From an uncultured Bacteroidales bacterium (GTDB taxonomy: Bacteria > Bacteroidota > Bacteroidia > Bacteroidales > Bacteroidaceae), in contig CADAJS010000005.1 of NCBI GenBank assembly GCA_902788315.1, positions 39,748-103,747 of the forward strand: a stretch of 64,000 bases of DNA, read 5' to 3'. Shown one piece after another: positions 18,178 through 26,153 of the stretch; positions within the stretch are counted from its first letter, which is position 1; the number at the start of each line of letters is the position of its first letter. The notes below the pieces were generated by a model that saw only the letters and a list, made by a program, of their open reading frames with translations, was not told the DNA's origin and searched no databases. A program made the position numbers and the translations under genes.

Positions 18178-19254
18178 ATGGACAAGACGCTAATTTCGGG
18201 CTTGAAAAGAGAGGATTTTCAAGCTACAATTCAAGGAAAGCAGACAGACCTCTTCACGCTGCGCAACAACGACGGCGTGGAAGTAAGCATAACGAACTAC
18301 GGCGGAGCAATATCGGCCATCATGGTCCCCGACAAGGAGGGCGTGATGGCCAATATTATTCAGGGGCATGACAACATCCAGAGCCTGATGAACAGCCCCG
18401 AACCATTCTTGAGCACACTCATCGGACGGTATGGCAACCGCATCTGCAAGGGGCGTTATTTCATGAATGGAAAGGAATACCACCTGGCCATCAACAATGG
18501 ACCGAACCACCTGCACGGAGGTCCCACTGGTTTCCACGCCCGAGTCTGGGATGCAGAGCAAATCGATGATCAGTCGCTGGTGCTGCGCTACATCTCGGCC
18601 TATTATGAGGAAGGATTTCCCGGCGAACTGCACATGATTGTTAAATTCACCCTCACGGATGACAACGAGCTGTGCATCGAATATCGTGGTACGACAAACA
18701 AGAAGACGATTGTCAATATGACGAGCCACGGCTTTTTCTCTCTGGCTGGCATCGGCAACCCTACGCCCACAGCCATGAACAACATCTGCCAGATAAATGC
18801 AGACTTCTATATCCCCATCGATGAGAACTCCATTCCCACCGGAGAGATTCTGAAAGTAGAGGGCACGCCGTTCGATTTCCGAACACCTCATGTGGTTGGT
18901 GAACGCATTGATGCCGACGATATCCAGATTAAGCATGGTGCCGGCTATGACCACTGCTTCGTGCTGAACAAACGCGAACCAGGCGAGCTAAGTTTTGCAG
19001 CCAAAGTGATCGAACCGGTTTCGGGGCGCACAATGGAAGTGTACACCACCGAGCCCGGCATACAATTCTACAGTGACAACTGGGCCGACGGATTTCCCGG
19101 AACGCATGGTGCCACATTCGGTCGCCGCAGTGCCCTTTGTTTCGAGGCACAACACTTCCCCGACAGTCCCAACCATCCGCACTTCCCCAGCGTCGTGCTG
19201 AAGACGGGCGAAGTATATCGACAGAAGACAATCTACAAGTTCGGGACCCTCTAA
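18178..19254 (+). CDS. galM: Aldose 1-epimerase (galactose mutarotase)
   Basis: A 358-residue mutarotase that interconverts alpha and beta anomers of galactose and other aldoses, the entry step of the Leloir pathway. Motifs: 'LSTLIGRYGNRI' and 'NNGPNHLHGGPTGFHARVWD' (catalytic His), 'MTSHGFFSLAG', 'GYDHCFVLN' and 'YTTEPGIQFYS' (catalytic Glu region). There is no signal peptide, so it is cytoplasmic. It leads a three-gene galactose cluster with the sugar permease and galK. Confidence 0.95.
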   Translation: MDKTLISGLKREDFQATIQGKQTDLFTLRNNDGVEVSITNYGGAISAIMVPDKEGVMANIIQGHDNIQSLMNSPEPFLSTLIGRYGNRICKGRYFMNGKEYHLAINNGPNHLHGGPTGFHARVWDAEQIDDQSLVLRYISAYYEEGFPGELHMIVKFTLTDDNELCIEYRGTTNKKTIVNMTSHGFFSLAGIGNPTPTAMNNICQINADFYIPIDENSIPTGEILKVEGTPFDFRTPHVVGERIDADDIQIKHGAGYDHCFVLNKREPGELSFAAKVIEPVSGRTMEVYTTEPGIQFYSDNWADGFPGTHGATFGRRSALCFEAQHFPDSPNHPHFPSVVLKTGEVYRQKTIYKFGTL

Positions 19255-19321
19255 GTTCCCATTTCAAACGAGGAAACAATTCAATAACTTTATTTTATAA
19301 CTCATTAAAACATTAACACTA

Positions 19322-20584
19322 ATGGCACAAAAAAAGAACAATGGAACCGTTGTGGCCATAATCGCCATGATGTTCCTCTTTGCAATGATTTCGTTCGTAA
19401 CGAACATGGCTGCTCCCTTCGGCACCATCTGGAAAAACCAGTATGACTGGGCCGGCATGGTAGGTAATCTTATGAACTTTGCCGCCTACCTCTTTATGGG
19501 CATTCCCGCTGGAATGATGATTACAAAGATTGGTTACAAGAAGACAGCCTTGGTGGCTCTTGCCCTGGGTTTCATCGGTATTGCAGTACAGTATTGCTCC
19601 AGTTCGATGGATGCATCTGCAATAAGTGCTTATGTGGTTTATCTGCTGGGTGCGTTCATCTGCGGTTTCTGCGTGTGCATCCTGAATACGGTAGTGAATC
19701 CCATGCTCAACTTGCTGGGTGGCGGAGGAAACCGCGGTAACCAGCTCATTCAGACGGGCGGCTCGCTCAACTCACTGGCAGCTACGCTGACCCCCATGCT
19801 GGCTGGCGCCATGATTGGTGAGATTACCAAGGAGACCTCGCTGAAGGATGTGTCCCCGCTGCTGTTAATTGCTTTGGCCATTTTTGCTGTTTCGTTCTGC
19901 ATCATTTACTTCACGAAACTTGAAGAGCCCGAAACGGAGAAGACCAACGTAATGGAAGGACTGAAGGGTGCCCTGAGTTACAGACATCTCGTTCTGGGCA
20001 TCATTGCCATCTTCTTCTACGTAGGTCTTGAGGTGGGTATTCCCGGTCAGATTCTGTTCTACCTCGGCAACCCGGGCGGCGTTCTCGGCAACGTAGCAGT
20101 AGCTGGCGCCATTGCAGGTGTATACTGGTTCCTGATGCTCGTAGGCCGCTTCACCAGCGCTTTCATCTCTGGCAAGGTATCCTCACGTACACAGCTCACC
20201 GTAACCACCGTGGTTGCCATCGCCCTTCTGCTCGTGGCTATCTTCATGCCCGAGTCGCAAACAATGAATCTCAAGATTGGTTTCTTTAATATTGACGCAA
20301 TCATTCCCACCAAGGTCGTGTTCATCATCCTCTGTGGTCTTTGCACCAGTGTGATGTGGGGAGTTATCTTCAACCTGGCTACCGAGGGACTTGGCAAGTA
20401 CACAGCTTCGGCCAGCGGTCTTTTCATGACCATGGTTGTCGGTGGTGGTGTAATGCCGCTCATTCAGGACCTGCTTGCAAACAAGATTGGCTCCATCCAG
20501 AGCTACTGGCTTATTGTGGCTATGCTGTGCTACCTGCTGTTCTATGCACTCATTGGCAGCCGCGTAAGCAAGAAGGAAGCGTAA
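19322..20584 (+). CDS. Sugar:proton symporter, FucP/GluP-type MFS transporter
   Basis: A 420-residue membrane protein with about 12 transmembrane segments, of the major facilitator branch that includes L-fucose and glucose/galactose permeases. 'NTVVNPMLNLLGGGGNRGNQLIQTGGSLNSL' around residues 115-145 is the family's typical central segment. Lying between galM and galK, galactose (or glucose/galactose) is the likely substrate. It sits in the inner membrane. A short GC-rich hairpin (20600-20623) separates it from galK and may lower downstream expression. Confidence 0.9.
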   Translation: MAQKKNNGTVVAIIAMMFLFAMISFVTNMAAPFGTIWKNQYDWAGMVGNLMNFAAYLFMGIPAGMMITKIGYKKTALVALALGFIGIAVQYCSSSMDASAISAYVVYLLGAFICGFCVCILNTVVNPMLNLLGGGGNRGNQLIQTGGSLNSLAATLTPMLAGAMIGEITKETSLKDVSPLLLIALAIFAVSFCIIYFTKLEEPETEKTNVMEGLKGALSYRHLVLGIIAIFFYVGLEVGIPGQILFYLGNPGGVLGNVAVAGAIAGVYWFLMLVGRFTSAFISGKVSSRTQLTVTTVVAIALLLVAIFMPESQTMNLKIGFFNIDAIIPTKVVFIILCGLCTSVMWGVIFNLATEGLGKYTASASGLFMTMVVGGGVMPLIQDLLANKIGSIQSYWLIVAMLCYLLFYALIGSRVSKKEA

Positions 20585-20599
20585 AATCATTTAACTGTG

Positions 20600-20623
20600 C
20601 CCCTCGCATTTAGGTGCGGGGGG
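20600..20623 (+). terminator. Hairpin between sugar permease and galK
   Basis: CCCCTCGCA (20600-20608), 6-nt loop, TGCGGGGGG (20615-20623), a 9-bp stem with one G-U pair, not followed by a T-run. It is likely an mRNA-stabilising or attenuating hairpin rather than a full terminator. Confidence 0.5.
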
Positions 20624-20651
20624 ACTCTAACTAATTAAAAGATCCATTATA

Positions 20652-21812
20652 ATGAAATTAACTGTAGAGGATGTTAGAAGTCGTTTCATCAAGCACTTCG
20701 ATGGAACAACGGGTTCTGTTTATGCTTCGCCTGGCCGTATCAATCTCATCGGCGAGCACACAGACTATAACAACGGATTCGTATTCCCCGGTGCCGTGGA
20801 ACAAGGCATCATTGCAGAAGTAAAGCCCAACGGTACTCGCAAGGTACGTGCATACAGCATCGACTTGAAGGATTACACCGAGTTCCTACTGGATGACGAA
20901 CAAGGGCCGCGTGCTACATGGGCACGCTATATCTTCGGTGTCTGTCGAGAAATGATGGCTCTGGGCGTGCCCGTCGAAGGCTTCAATACCGCTTTTGCAG
21001 GCGATGTACCCCTGGGAGCCGGAATGTCATCGTCAGCAGCTCTCGAGAGTACATTTGCCTATGCTCTGAACGACCTCTGGGGGGACAACAAGATTGAAAA
21101 GATGGAATTGGCTCGCGTTGGACAGCGCACGGAGCACAAATATGTGGGCGTAAACTGTGGCATCATGGACCAAGCCATCAGCGTGCTGGGCAAGAAGGGA
21201 GCACTGCTGCGTCTCGACTGCCGTAGCGGCGAATATGAATACTTCCCCTGGAATCCGAAGGGCTATCAGCTTCTGCTCGTAAACAGCTGTGTGAAGCATC
21301 AGTTGGTGGGCAGCCCCTACAACGAGCGTCGCCTCTCCTGCGAAAAGGTGGCCTCCGTTATCGCTAAAAAGCACCCCGAGGTAGAATCGCTCCGTGATGC
21401 CAATTACGACATGCTCGAGGAGGTTAAGCCTGAGATTACGGACGAGGAATATCGTCGTGCACGCTATGTCATCGGCGAAGTGGCTCGCGTGCTTACAGTC
21501 TGCGACGCCCTGCAGAAGGACGATTACGAGACTGTAGGGCAGATGATGTACGAGACACATTATGGCCTGAGCAAGGAATATGAGGTGAGCTGCGAAGAAC
21601 TGGATTTCCTGAACGACATCGCCAAGGAAGAAGGCGTCACAGGTTCGCGCATCATGGGTGGCGGCTTTGGCGGTTGCACCATCAACCTGATTGCCGACGA
21701 ATTGGTGGACAACTTCAAGAAGGTGGTTAAGGATAAGTTCAAGGCTCGCTATGGCAAGGAACCCATCCTTATTGATGTGGTTATTGGAGACGGTGCACGT
21801 AAATTGTGCTAA
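20652..21812 (+). CDS. galK: Galactokinase
   Basis: A 386-residue GHMP kinase that phosphorylates alpha-D-galactose at C1 with ATP. Signature motifs: 'GRINLIGEHTDYNNGFVFP' near residue 28-46 (galactokinase signature), 'PLGAGMSSSAALE' near 120-132 (GHMP ATP loop), 'CGIMDQAIS' (catalytic Asp) and 'GSRIMGGGFGGCTINL' near 335. Third gene of the galactose cluster; galT and galE are not in the window. A strong terminator follows. Confidence 0.97.
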   Translation: MKLTVEDVRSRFIKHFDGTTGSVYASPGRINLIGEHTDYNNGFVFPGAVEQGIIAEVKPNGTRKVRAYSIDLKDYTEFLLDDEQGPRATWARYIFGVCREMMALGVPVEGFNTAFAGDVPLGAGMSSSAALESTFAYALNDLWGDNKIEKMELARVGQRTEHKYVGVNCGIMDQAISVLGKKGALLRLDCRSGEYEYFPWNPKGYQLLLVNSCVKHQLVGSPYNERRLSCEKVASVIAKKHPEVESLRDANYDMLEEVKPEITDEEYRRARYVIGEVARVLTVCDALQKDDYETVGQMMYETHYGLSKEYEVSCEELDFLNDIAKEEGVTGSRIMGGGFGGCTINLIADELVDNFKKVVKDKFKARYGKEPILIDVVIGDGARKLC

Positions 21813-21843
21813 TCATCATACCAATCGTTTAGTTTTGAACATT

Positions 21844-21878
21844 GAACACCCCTCTGGTACATTGCCGGAGGGGTGTTC
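21844..21878 (+). terminator. Terminator after galK
   Basis: GAACACCCCTCTGG (21844-21857), 7-nt loop, CCGGAGGGGTGTTC (21865-21878): a 14-bp stem with one mismatch/wobble, followed by TTATATAAG. Confidence 0.8.
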
Positions 21879-21968
21879 TTATATAAGGGGCAGAGACAGA
21901 AAGTACGTTCATAAACGATTTCATGACTTACATTTTGTGTCACTTTTTAAATTATTTCGCCAAATTAC

Positions 21969-21999
21969 TTTGAAAATAGCCACAGATGCTGTAACTTTG
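21969..21999 (+). promoter_or_regulatory. Promoter of the agmatine-degradation genes
   Basis: TTTG (21969-21972), 19 nt, TAACTTTG (21992-21999), an exact consensus. Transcription would start near 22006, which supports a translation start at 22029 or later. Confidence 0.8.
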
Positions 22000-22028
22000 C
22001 ACGACAAAGAGAATGACTAAGATAGTAT

Positions 22029-23183
22029 ATGGCACTCCAATACCAATTGCGACCGTCGGTTCCAGATGACATGACCAGGTTGCTGCGCTTCGAAAAAGCA
22101 CATCTGCCAGAGACAATGGGTCTGCAAACAGTCCATTGGCCCGCAGAGTGGCATCCGCAGGCGGGCGTGATGCTTACCTGGCCTCATGCAGCCACAGACT
22201 GGGCGCCGATGCTGAACGAGGTAACACGATGTTATCTGCGAATTGCTATGGAGATAGCTCTCCGTGAACGCCTTCTCATCGTCACTCCTGAGCCCGAGGC
22301 CGTGGAATGTCTGCTGCATGAAAAATTGCCGTTACGAGCCGTGGAGAATATAATCTTATTCCATATTCCTTCTAATGATACCTGGGCCCGAGACCACGGA
22401 CCGCTCTGCTTGCTCACGGAGCAAGGCATTCGTCTCATGGACTTCTGCTTTAACGGATGGGGAGAGAAATTTCCTGCCGATTTGGATAACGCTATCACGC
22501 GCACTCTCTGGGAGAAGGGCGCATTCCAAGGAGAATACGAGAACCATCTGGACTTTGTACTCGAGGGTGGCAGCATCGAGACAGACGGTTGTGGAACACT
22601 ACTCACCACCTCACACTGCCTATTGGCGCCCCACCGTAATCAGCCACTTTCACAAGCCGATATAGAATTGCGCTTGCTCAGATATTTCCATGCAAATCGC
22701 GTATTATGGCTTGACTATGGAGCATTGGCGGGTGACGACACAGACTCACATATCGACACGTTAGCTCGCTTTTGCTCACCAGAAACGATAGCCTACGTAC
22801 AATGCACTGATTCAGACGACGAGCACTTCATTGAACTATCTCAAATGGAGAAGCAGTTGCAATCCTTCCGCACGATGCTCAATAAACCATATTGCCTTAT
22901 TCCTCTGCCCATGCCTCGCGCATGCTTTGACACCGATGGCAACCGGCTTCCTGCCACATACGCGAATTTCCTAATCATCAATGGTGCAGTGCTGATGCCG
23001 ACCTATGGCCAACCAGACATCGACCAGGCAGCACACCAACAACTACAAAAAGCCTTCCCTCGCTTCGAGATAGTGGACATCGACTGTCGCGTTTTAATTC
23101 AACAACACGGAAGCCTGCATTGTTGCACGATGCAATTCCCCAAAGGCGCGCTAAAAGGCATAACAAAACCAGAGATTCAATAA
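22029..23183 (+). CDS. aguA: Agmatine deiminase / peptidyl-arginine deiminase family protein
   Basis: A 384-residue guanidino-group-modifying enzyme of the Porphyromonas-type deiminase family. It most likely converts agmatine to N-carbamoylputrescine, since N-carbamoylputrescine amidase is two genes downstream. Conserved parts: 'PAEWHPQAGVMLTWPHAATDW' region near 40-60, 'NDTWARDHGP' near 115-125, 'LEGGSIETDG', 'SHIDTLARF' (catalytic His) and 'GSLHCCTMQFP' near the end (catalytic Cys). There is no signal peptide, unlike secreted Porphyromonas PAD. About 35 residues precede the conserved start; ATG 22071 is an alternative. Confidence 0.85.
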   Translation: MALQYQLRPSVPDDMTRLLRFEKAHLPETMGLQTVHWPAEWHPQAGVMLTWPHAATDWAPMLNEVTRCYLRIAMEIALRERLLIVTPEPEAVECLLHEKLPLRAVENIILFHIPSNDTWARDHGPLCLLTEQGIRLMDFCFNGWGEKFPADLDNAITRTLWEKGAFQGEYENHLDFVLEGGSIETDGCGTLLTTSHCLLAPHRNQPLSQADIELRLLRYFHANRVLWLDYGALAGDDTDSHIDTLARFCSPETIAYVQCTDSDDEHFIELSQMEKQLQSFRTMLNKPYCLIPLPMPRACFDTDGNRLPATYANFLIINGAVLMPTYGQPDIDQAAHQQLQKAFPRFEIVDIDCRVLIQQHGSLHCCTMQFPKGALKGITKPEIQ

Positions 23184-23194
23184 AGCAACACAAT

Positions 23195-23995
23195 ATGAAA
23201 GTTATTAGAAAAGTAAAAAAGATGAAATGCATTACATTTAAAGCCACTTCCAGCCGAATGATGGGGATAATCGCAATGTTTATCCTGACATTTGCCTCTG
23301 GCGTCGTCATGGCACAGTCGGAACAGCGAGTGCTGTGTATCGGGAACTCGTTTACCTATTACAATGACTCTCATCTGTGGCTTTGCGAAATAGCCAAGAG
23401 TGAGGGTCATGCACTTTCCGCCACGTCAGTGACCGTAGGCGGATATTCTCTATGCCGCCATCTGATACATGACAAGACGCAGTCGGCCATTCTGGACGGA
23501 GTGTACGACTTTGTACTGCTACAGGATCAGAGCCAGACACCGGCCCGCTGTGCTGCGCTTGGGCGCAAGGGACGACCCATCGTTCAAGATGCACGCAATT
23601 TGGCCGAACGCATCCGCATATATTCGCCCAAGGCACGCATCTGGGTAGAACAGACATGGGCCTATCCTCAAGGCAATTACGGCGGATTCGGGAGCATGGA
23701 GCGCTTCGACGAGCTGTTGCAGCGTGGTGCAAAAAAAATGGCACGCGGTGCACATGCCAAGGTTTCGCCCATAGGCACAGCCTTTGCCATCGTTCGTCGG
23801 GAACGCCCAGATATCGACCTCTACACGAAAGACGGTTCACACCCCTCACCCGCAGGTACTTATCTGAAGTGTTGTGTAAACTACCTAATGCTCTACTCTA
23901 CTCCATTTTCGACTCAAACCGCTTCATGTGGCATCGATGCGACACAGGCATCCTATCTGCGAAGCGTGGCCGAGCGTGTAGTCTTGAAGAAATAG
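23195..23995 (+). CDS. Secreted SGNH/GDSL-type hydrolase
   Basis: A 266-residue protein if started at 23195 (ATG 23222 or 23260 are alternatives); a hydrophobic signal segment ends 'GVVMAQSEQ'. The mature part is an SGNH-fold hydrolase: block I 'VLCIGNSFTYYND' (nucleophile Ser), 'LLQDQSQTP' and block V 'KDGSHPSPAGTYL' (catalytic Asp/His). Such enzymes deacylate carbohydrates, lipids or other esters; the substrate here is unknown. It starts 12 nt after the deiminase and ends 45 nt before aguB, although an exported esterase has no obvious part in a cytoplasmic agmatine pathway. Confidence 0.8.
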   Translation: MKVIRKVKKMKCITFKATSSRMMGIIAMFILTFASGVVMAQSEQRVLCIGNSFTYYNDSHLWLCEIAKSEGHALSATSVTVGGYSLCRHLIHDKTQSAILDGVYDFVLLQDQSQTPARCAALGRKGRPIVQDARNLAERIRIYSPKARIWVEQTWAYPQGNYGGFGSMERFDELLQRGAKKMARGAHAKVSPIGTAFAIVRRERPDIDLYTKDGSHPSPAGTYLKCCVNYLMLYSTPFSTQTASCGIDATQASYLRSVAERVVLKK

Positions 23996-24039
23996 AATTA
24001 TAATGGCAAAATGCAATGCCAATTGTACCGTAATCTTAT

Positions 24040-24918
24040 ATGAAGATAGGAATCATACAGCAAACGTGCACAGTCGACATGGCTCAGAATCGAGCAAAAC
24101 TCGCTCGTAACATTGCCGATGTGGCCCAGCGTGGCGCTCAACTCGTTGTGCTGCAGGAACTGCATAACAGTCTCTATTTTTGCCAAGTGGAGGACACTGA
24201 GAATTTCTCGCTTGCTGAACCCATTCCCGGACCCAGCACTGAGTTCTTTGGGCAATTGGCACGTCAGTACAAAGTGGTCATCGTGACCAGCCTTTTTGAA
24301 CGTCGCGCGCCTGGTCTGTATCACAATACAGCCGTGGTGCTGGAGTCCGACGGAAGTATCGCCGGACGCTATCGCAAGATGCACATCCCCGACGATCCCG
24401 CGTACTACGAAAAATTCTATTTTACACCAGGCGACCTTGGCTTCGAACCCATTGACACAAGCGTCGGGCGACTCGGCGTACAGGTCTGTTGGGATCAATG
24501 GTATCCCGAGGGTGCACGTCTGATGGCACTCCGTGGTGCCGAGTTACTCATCTATCCCACAGCCATCGGATACGAGAGTACAGACACGCCCGACGAGCAA
24601 CAGCGGCAACGTGAGGCATGGACCATTGTACAGCGGGGACATGCCGTGTCCAACGGACTACCAGTGGTGGCCGTAAACCGCGTAGGCCACGAGCCCGACC
24701 CCAGCGGCCAGACACATGGAATAAACTTCTGGGGTAGCAGTTTCGTTTGCGGCCCTCAAGGCGAGATACTGGCCAGCGCCAGCGATACCGACGAGGAAAC
24801 ACTGGTGGTAGACGTAGATATGCAACGCTCGGAGAACGTACGCCGCTGGTGGCCCTTCCTGCGTGACCGCCGCATCGAAGAGTTTCAGGGACTGACGAAG
24901 CGTTTTCTGTGCGAATGA
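24040..24918 (+). CDS. aguB: N-carbamoylputrescine amidase
   Basis: A 292-residue nitrilase-superfamily hydrolase that releases putrescine, ammonia and CO2 from N-carbamoylputrescine. The Glu-Lys-Cys triad is visible: 'VVLQELHNSLYFC' (Glu, about residue 42), 'YRKMHIPDDPAYYEKFYF' (Lys, about 113) and 'LGVQVCWDQWYPEGARLM' (Cys, about 150). The surrounding residues are typical of AguB rather than of other nitrilases. Together with the upstream deiminase it makes the two-step agmatine-to-putrescine route. Confidence 0.95.
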   Translation: MKIGIIQQTCTVDMAQNRAKLARNIADVAQRGAQLVVLQELHNSLYFCQVEDTENFSLAEPIPGPSTEFFGQLARQYKVVIVTSLFERRAPGLYHNTAVVLESDGSIAGRYRKMHIPDDPAYYEKFYFTPGDLGFEPIDTSVGRLGVQVCWDQWYPEGARLMALRGAELLIYPTAIGYESTDTPDEQQRQREAWTIVQRGHAVSNGLPVVAVNRVGHEPDPSGQTHGINFWGSSFVCGPQGEILASASDTDEETLVVDVDMQRSENVRRWWPFLRDRRIEEFQGLTKRFLCE

Positions 24919-25218
24919 GTGCACACACCTGCTTTACCGGCACCCTCCTCACGGACTGTCAGGCATCTATGCATCACACTGTGGAGTGTTACGAGACAAA
25001 GCAAAAGAAGGGCGACAGTCCATGCGCCACGATACGGGGCTGGAGCAACATGAAACAAGTTGCTTTTCTCTATGCATTTCCTTCGACCTCTTGTAACTCT
25101 GCCATTCGATGGATGGTGATCTTATTCCGTATCGGCAAAAAAAGAAATGCTTTTTCTTTGTTCTGCCCCTGACTTTTCGTAACTTTGCAGACAAATTGAA
25201 CAAATCAAGAGAAGCGCG
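24919..25218 (+). other. 300-bp gap with a folded segment and the dapF promoter
   Basis: No gene seen. GGACTGTC (24953-24960) can pair with GACAGTCC (25014-25021), enclosing a small hairpin ACACT-GTGG-AGTGT (24976-24989); this could be the 3' structure of the agu transcript. A weak TAACTCTG (25094-25101) lies 86 bp upstream of the dapF -7 element at 25180. Confidence 0.5.
25157..25187 (+). promoter_or_regulatory. Promoter of dapF
   Basis: TTTG (25157-25160), 19 nt, TAACTTTG (25180-25187), an exact Bacteroidetes promoter 31 nt before the dapF ATG. Confidence 0.8.
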
Positions 25219-26076
25219 ATGCCACGTAACATACACTTTACCAAAATGCACGGCGCAGGCAACGATTATATCTACGTCTATACGCCTGACAATCCAGCCT
25301 TCAATGCCGCCGAGGCAAGTCGCCTCTGGAGCCAGCCTCACTTCGGAATCGGCAGCGACGGACTTATCCTCATCGGAAAGAGTCTCGTGCCAGAGGCTGA
25401 CTTCACGATGCGAATTTTCAACAACGATGGCTCTGAGGCCATGATGTGCGGCAATGGTATCCGCTGTGTGGGCAAATATCTATATGACCACCATCTGACG
25501 GAAAAGACCACGATTGCCGTAGATACGCTCTCGGGTATCAAACACATTATGCTCCACATCAATGAGGACGGCGAGGTGCTACGCTGTACTGTGGACATGG
25601 GTAAGCCCATACTGCAGAATCAAGCCCAGCTGCGCACGCCTGACGGCAGTATGAAACAGGGTCTGGTAGATGGATTTTGCGGTACTTTCGTGAGCATGGG
25701 CAATCCACATTTCGTCATTTTCACCGAGGATGCCGATGCTGTGGATGTCGTTGCGAACGGACAGCGTCTGGAGAACAACGAGATATTCCCAGAGCGATGT
25801 AACATCGAGTTCGCCTCATTGCTTCCCAACGATAGTATTCGACTACGAAGCTGGGAACGCGGCAGTGGACTGACGCTGGCCTGTGGTACAGGAGCGTGTG
25901 CCACGGCTGTGGCAGCAAGCGTGAATGGCCTGCGCGGCCGTCGCAGCGATATAATCACAGACGGAGGCACACTCCATATACAGTGGGACGTAGTTGACGG
26001 ACGTGTGCGCATGACAGGTCCGGCCGAAACAGTCTTCGAAGGTTCCTTCCCGTTGCAAAAACGTATTCAACAGTAA
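25219..26076 (+). CDS. dapF: Diaminopimelate epimerase
   Basis: A 285-residue cofactor-free epimerase that converts LL- to meso-diaminopimelate for lysine and peptidoglycan synthesis. Both catalytic cysteines are in place: 'MMCGNGIRCVGKY' near residue 76-88 and 'LACGTGACATAVAA' near 222-235. The N-terminus 'FTKMHGAGNDYIYV' is the normal family start. No signal peptide; cytoplasmic. The next gene is type III glutamine synthetase, 77 nt on, and both serve nitrogen and amino-acid metabolism. Confidence 0.97.
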   Translation: MPRNIHFTKMHGAGNDYIYVYTPDNPAFNAAEASRLWSQPHFGIGSDGLILIGKSLVPEADFTMRIFNNDGSEAMMCGNGIRCVGKYLYDHHLTEKTTIAVDTLSGIKHIMLHINEDGEVLRCTVDMGKPILQNQAQLRTPDGSMKQGLVDGFCGTFVSMGNPHFVIFTEDADAVDVVANGQRLENNEIFPERCNIEFASLLPNDSIRLRSWERGSGLTLACGTGACATAVAASVNGLRGRRSDIITDGGTLHIQWDVVDGRVRMTGPAETVFEGSFPLQKRIQQ

Positions 26077-26153
26077 AAAAGTTGATAAATGCTATGACAT
26101 ATCGCAGATAGGAACAAAGCATCCCATTATATTAGATTACAGCAAGAAGAAAT

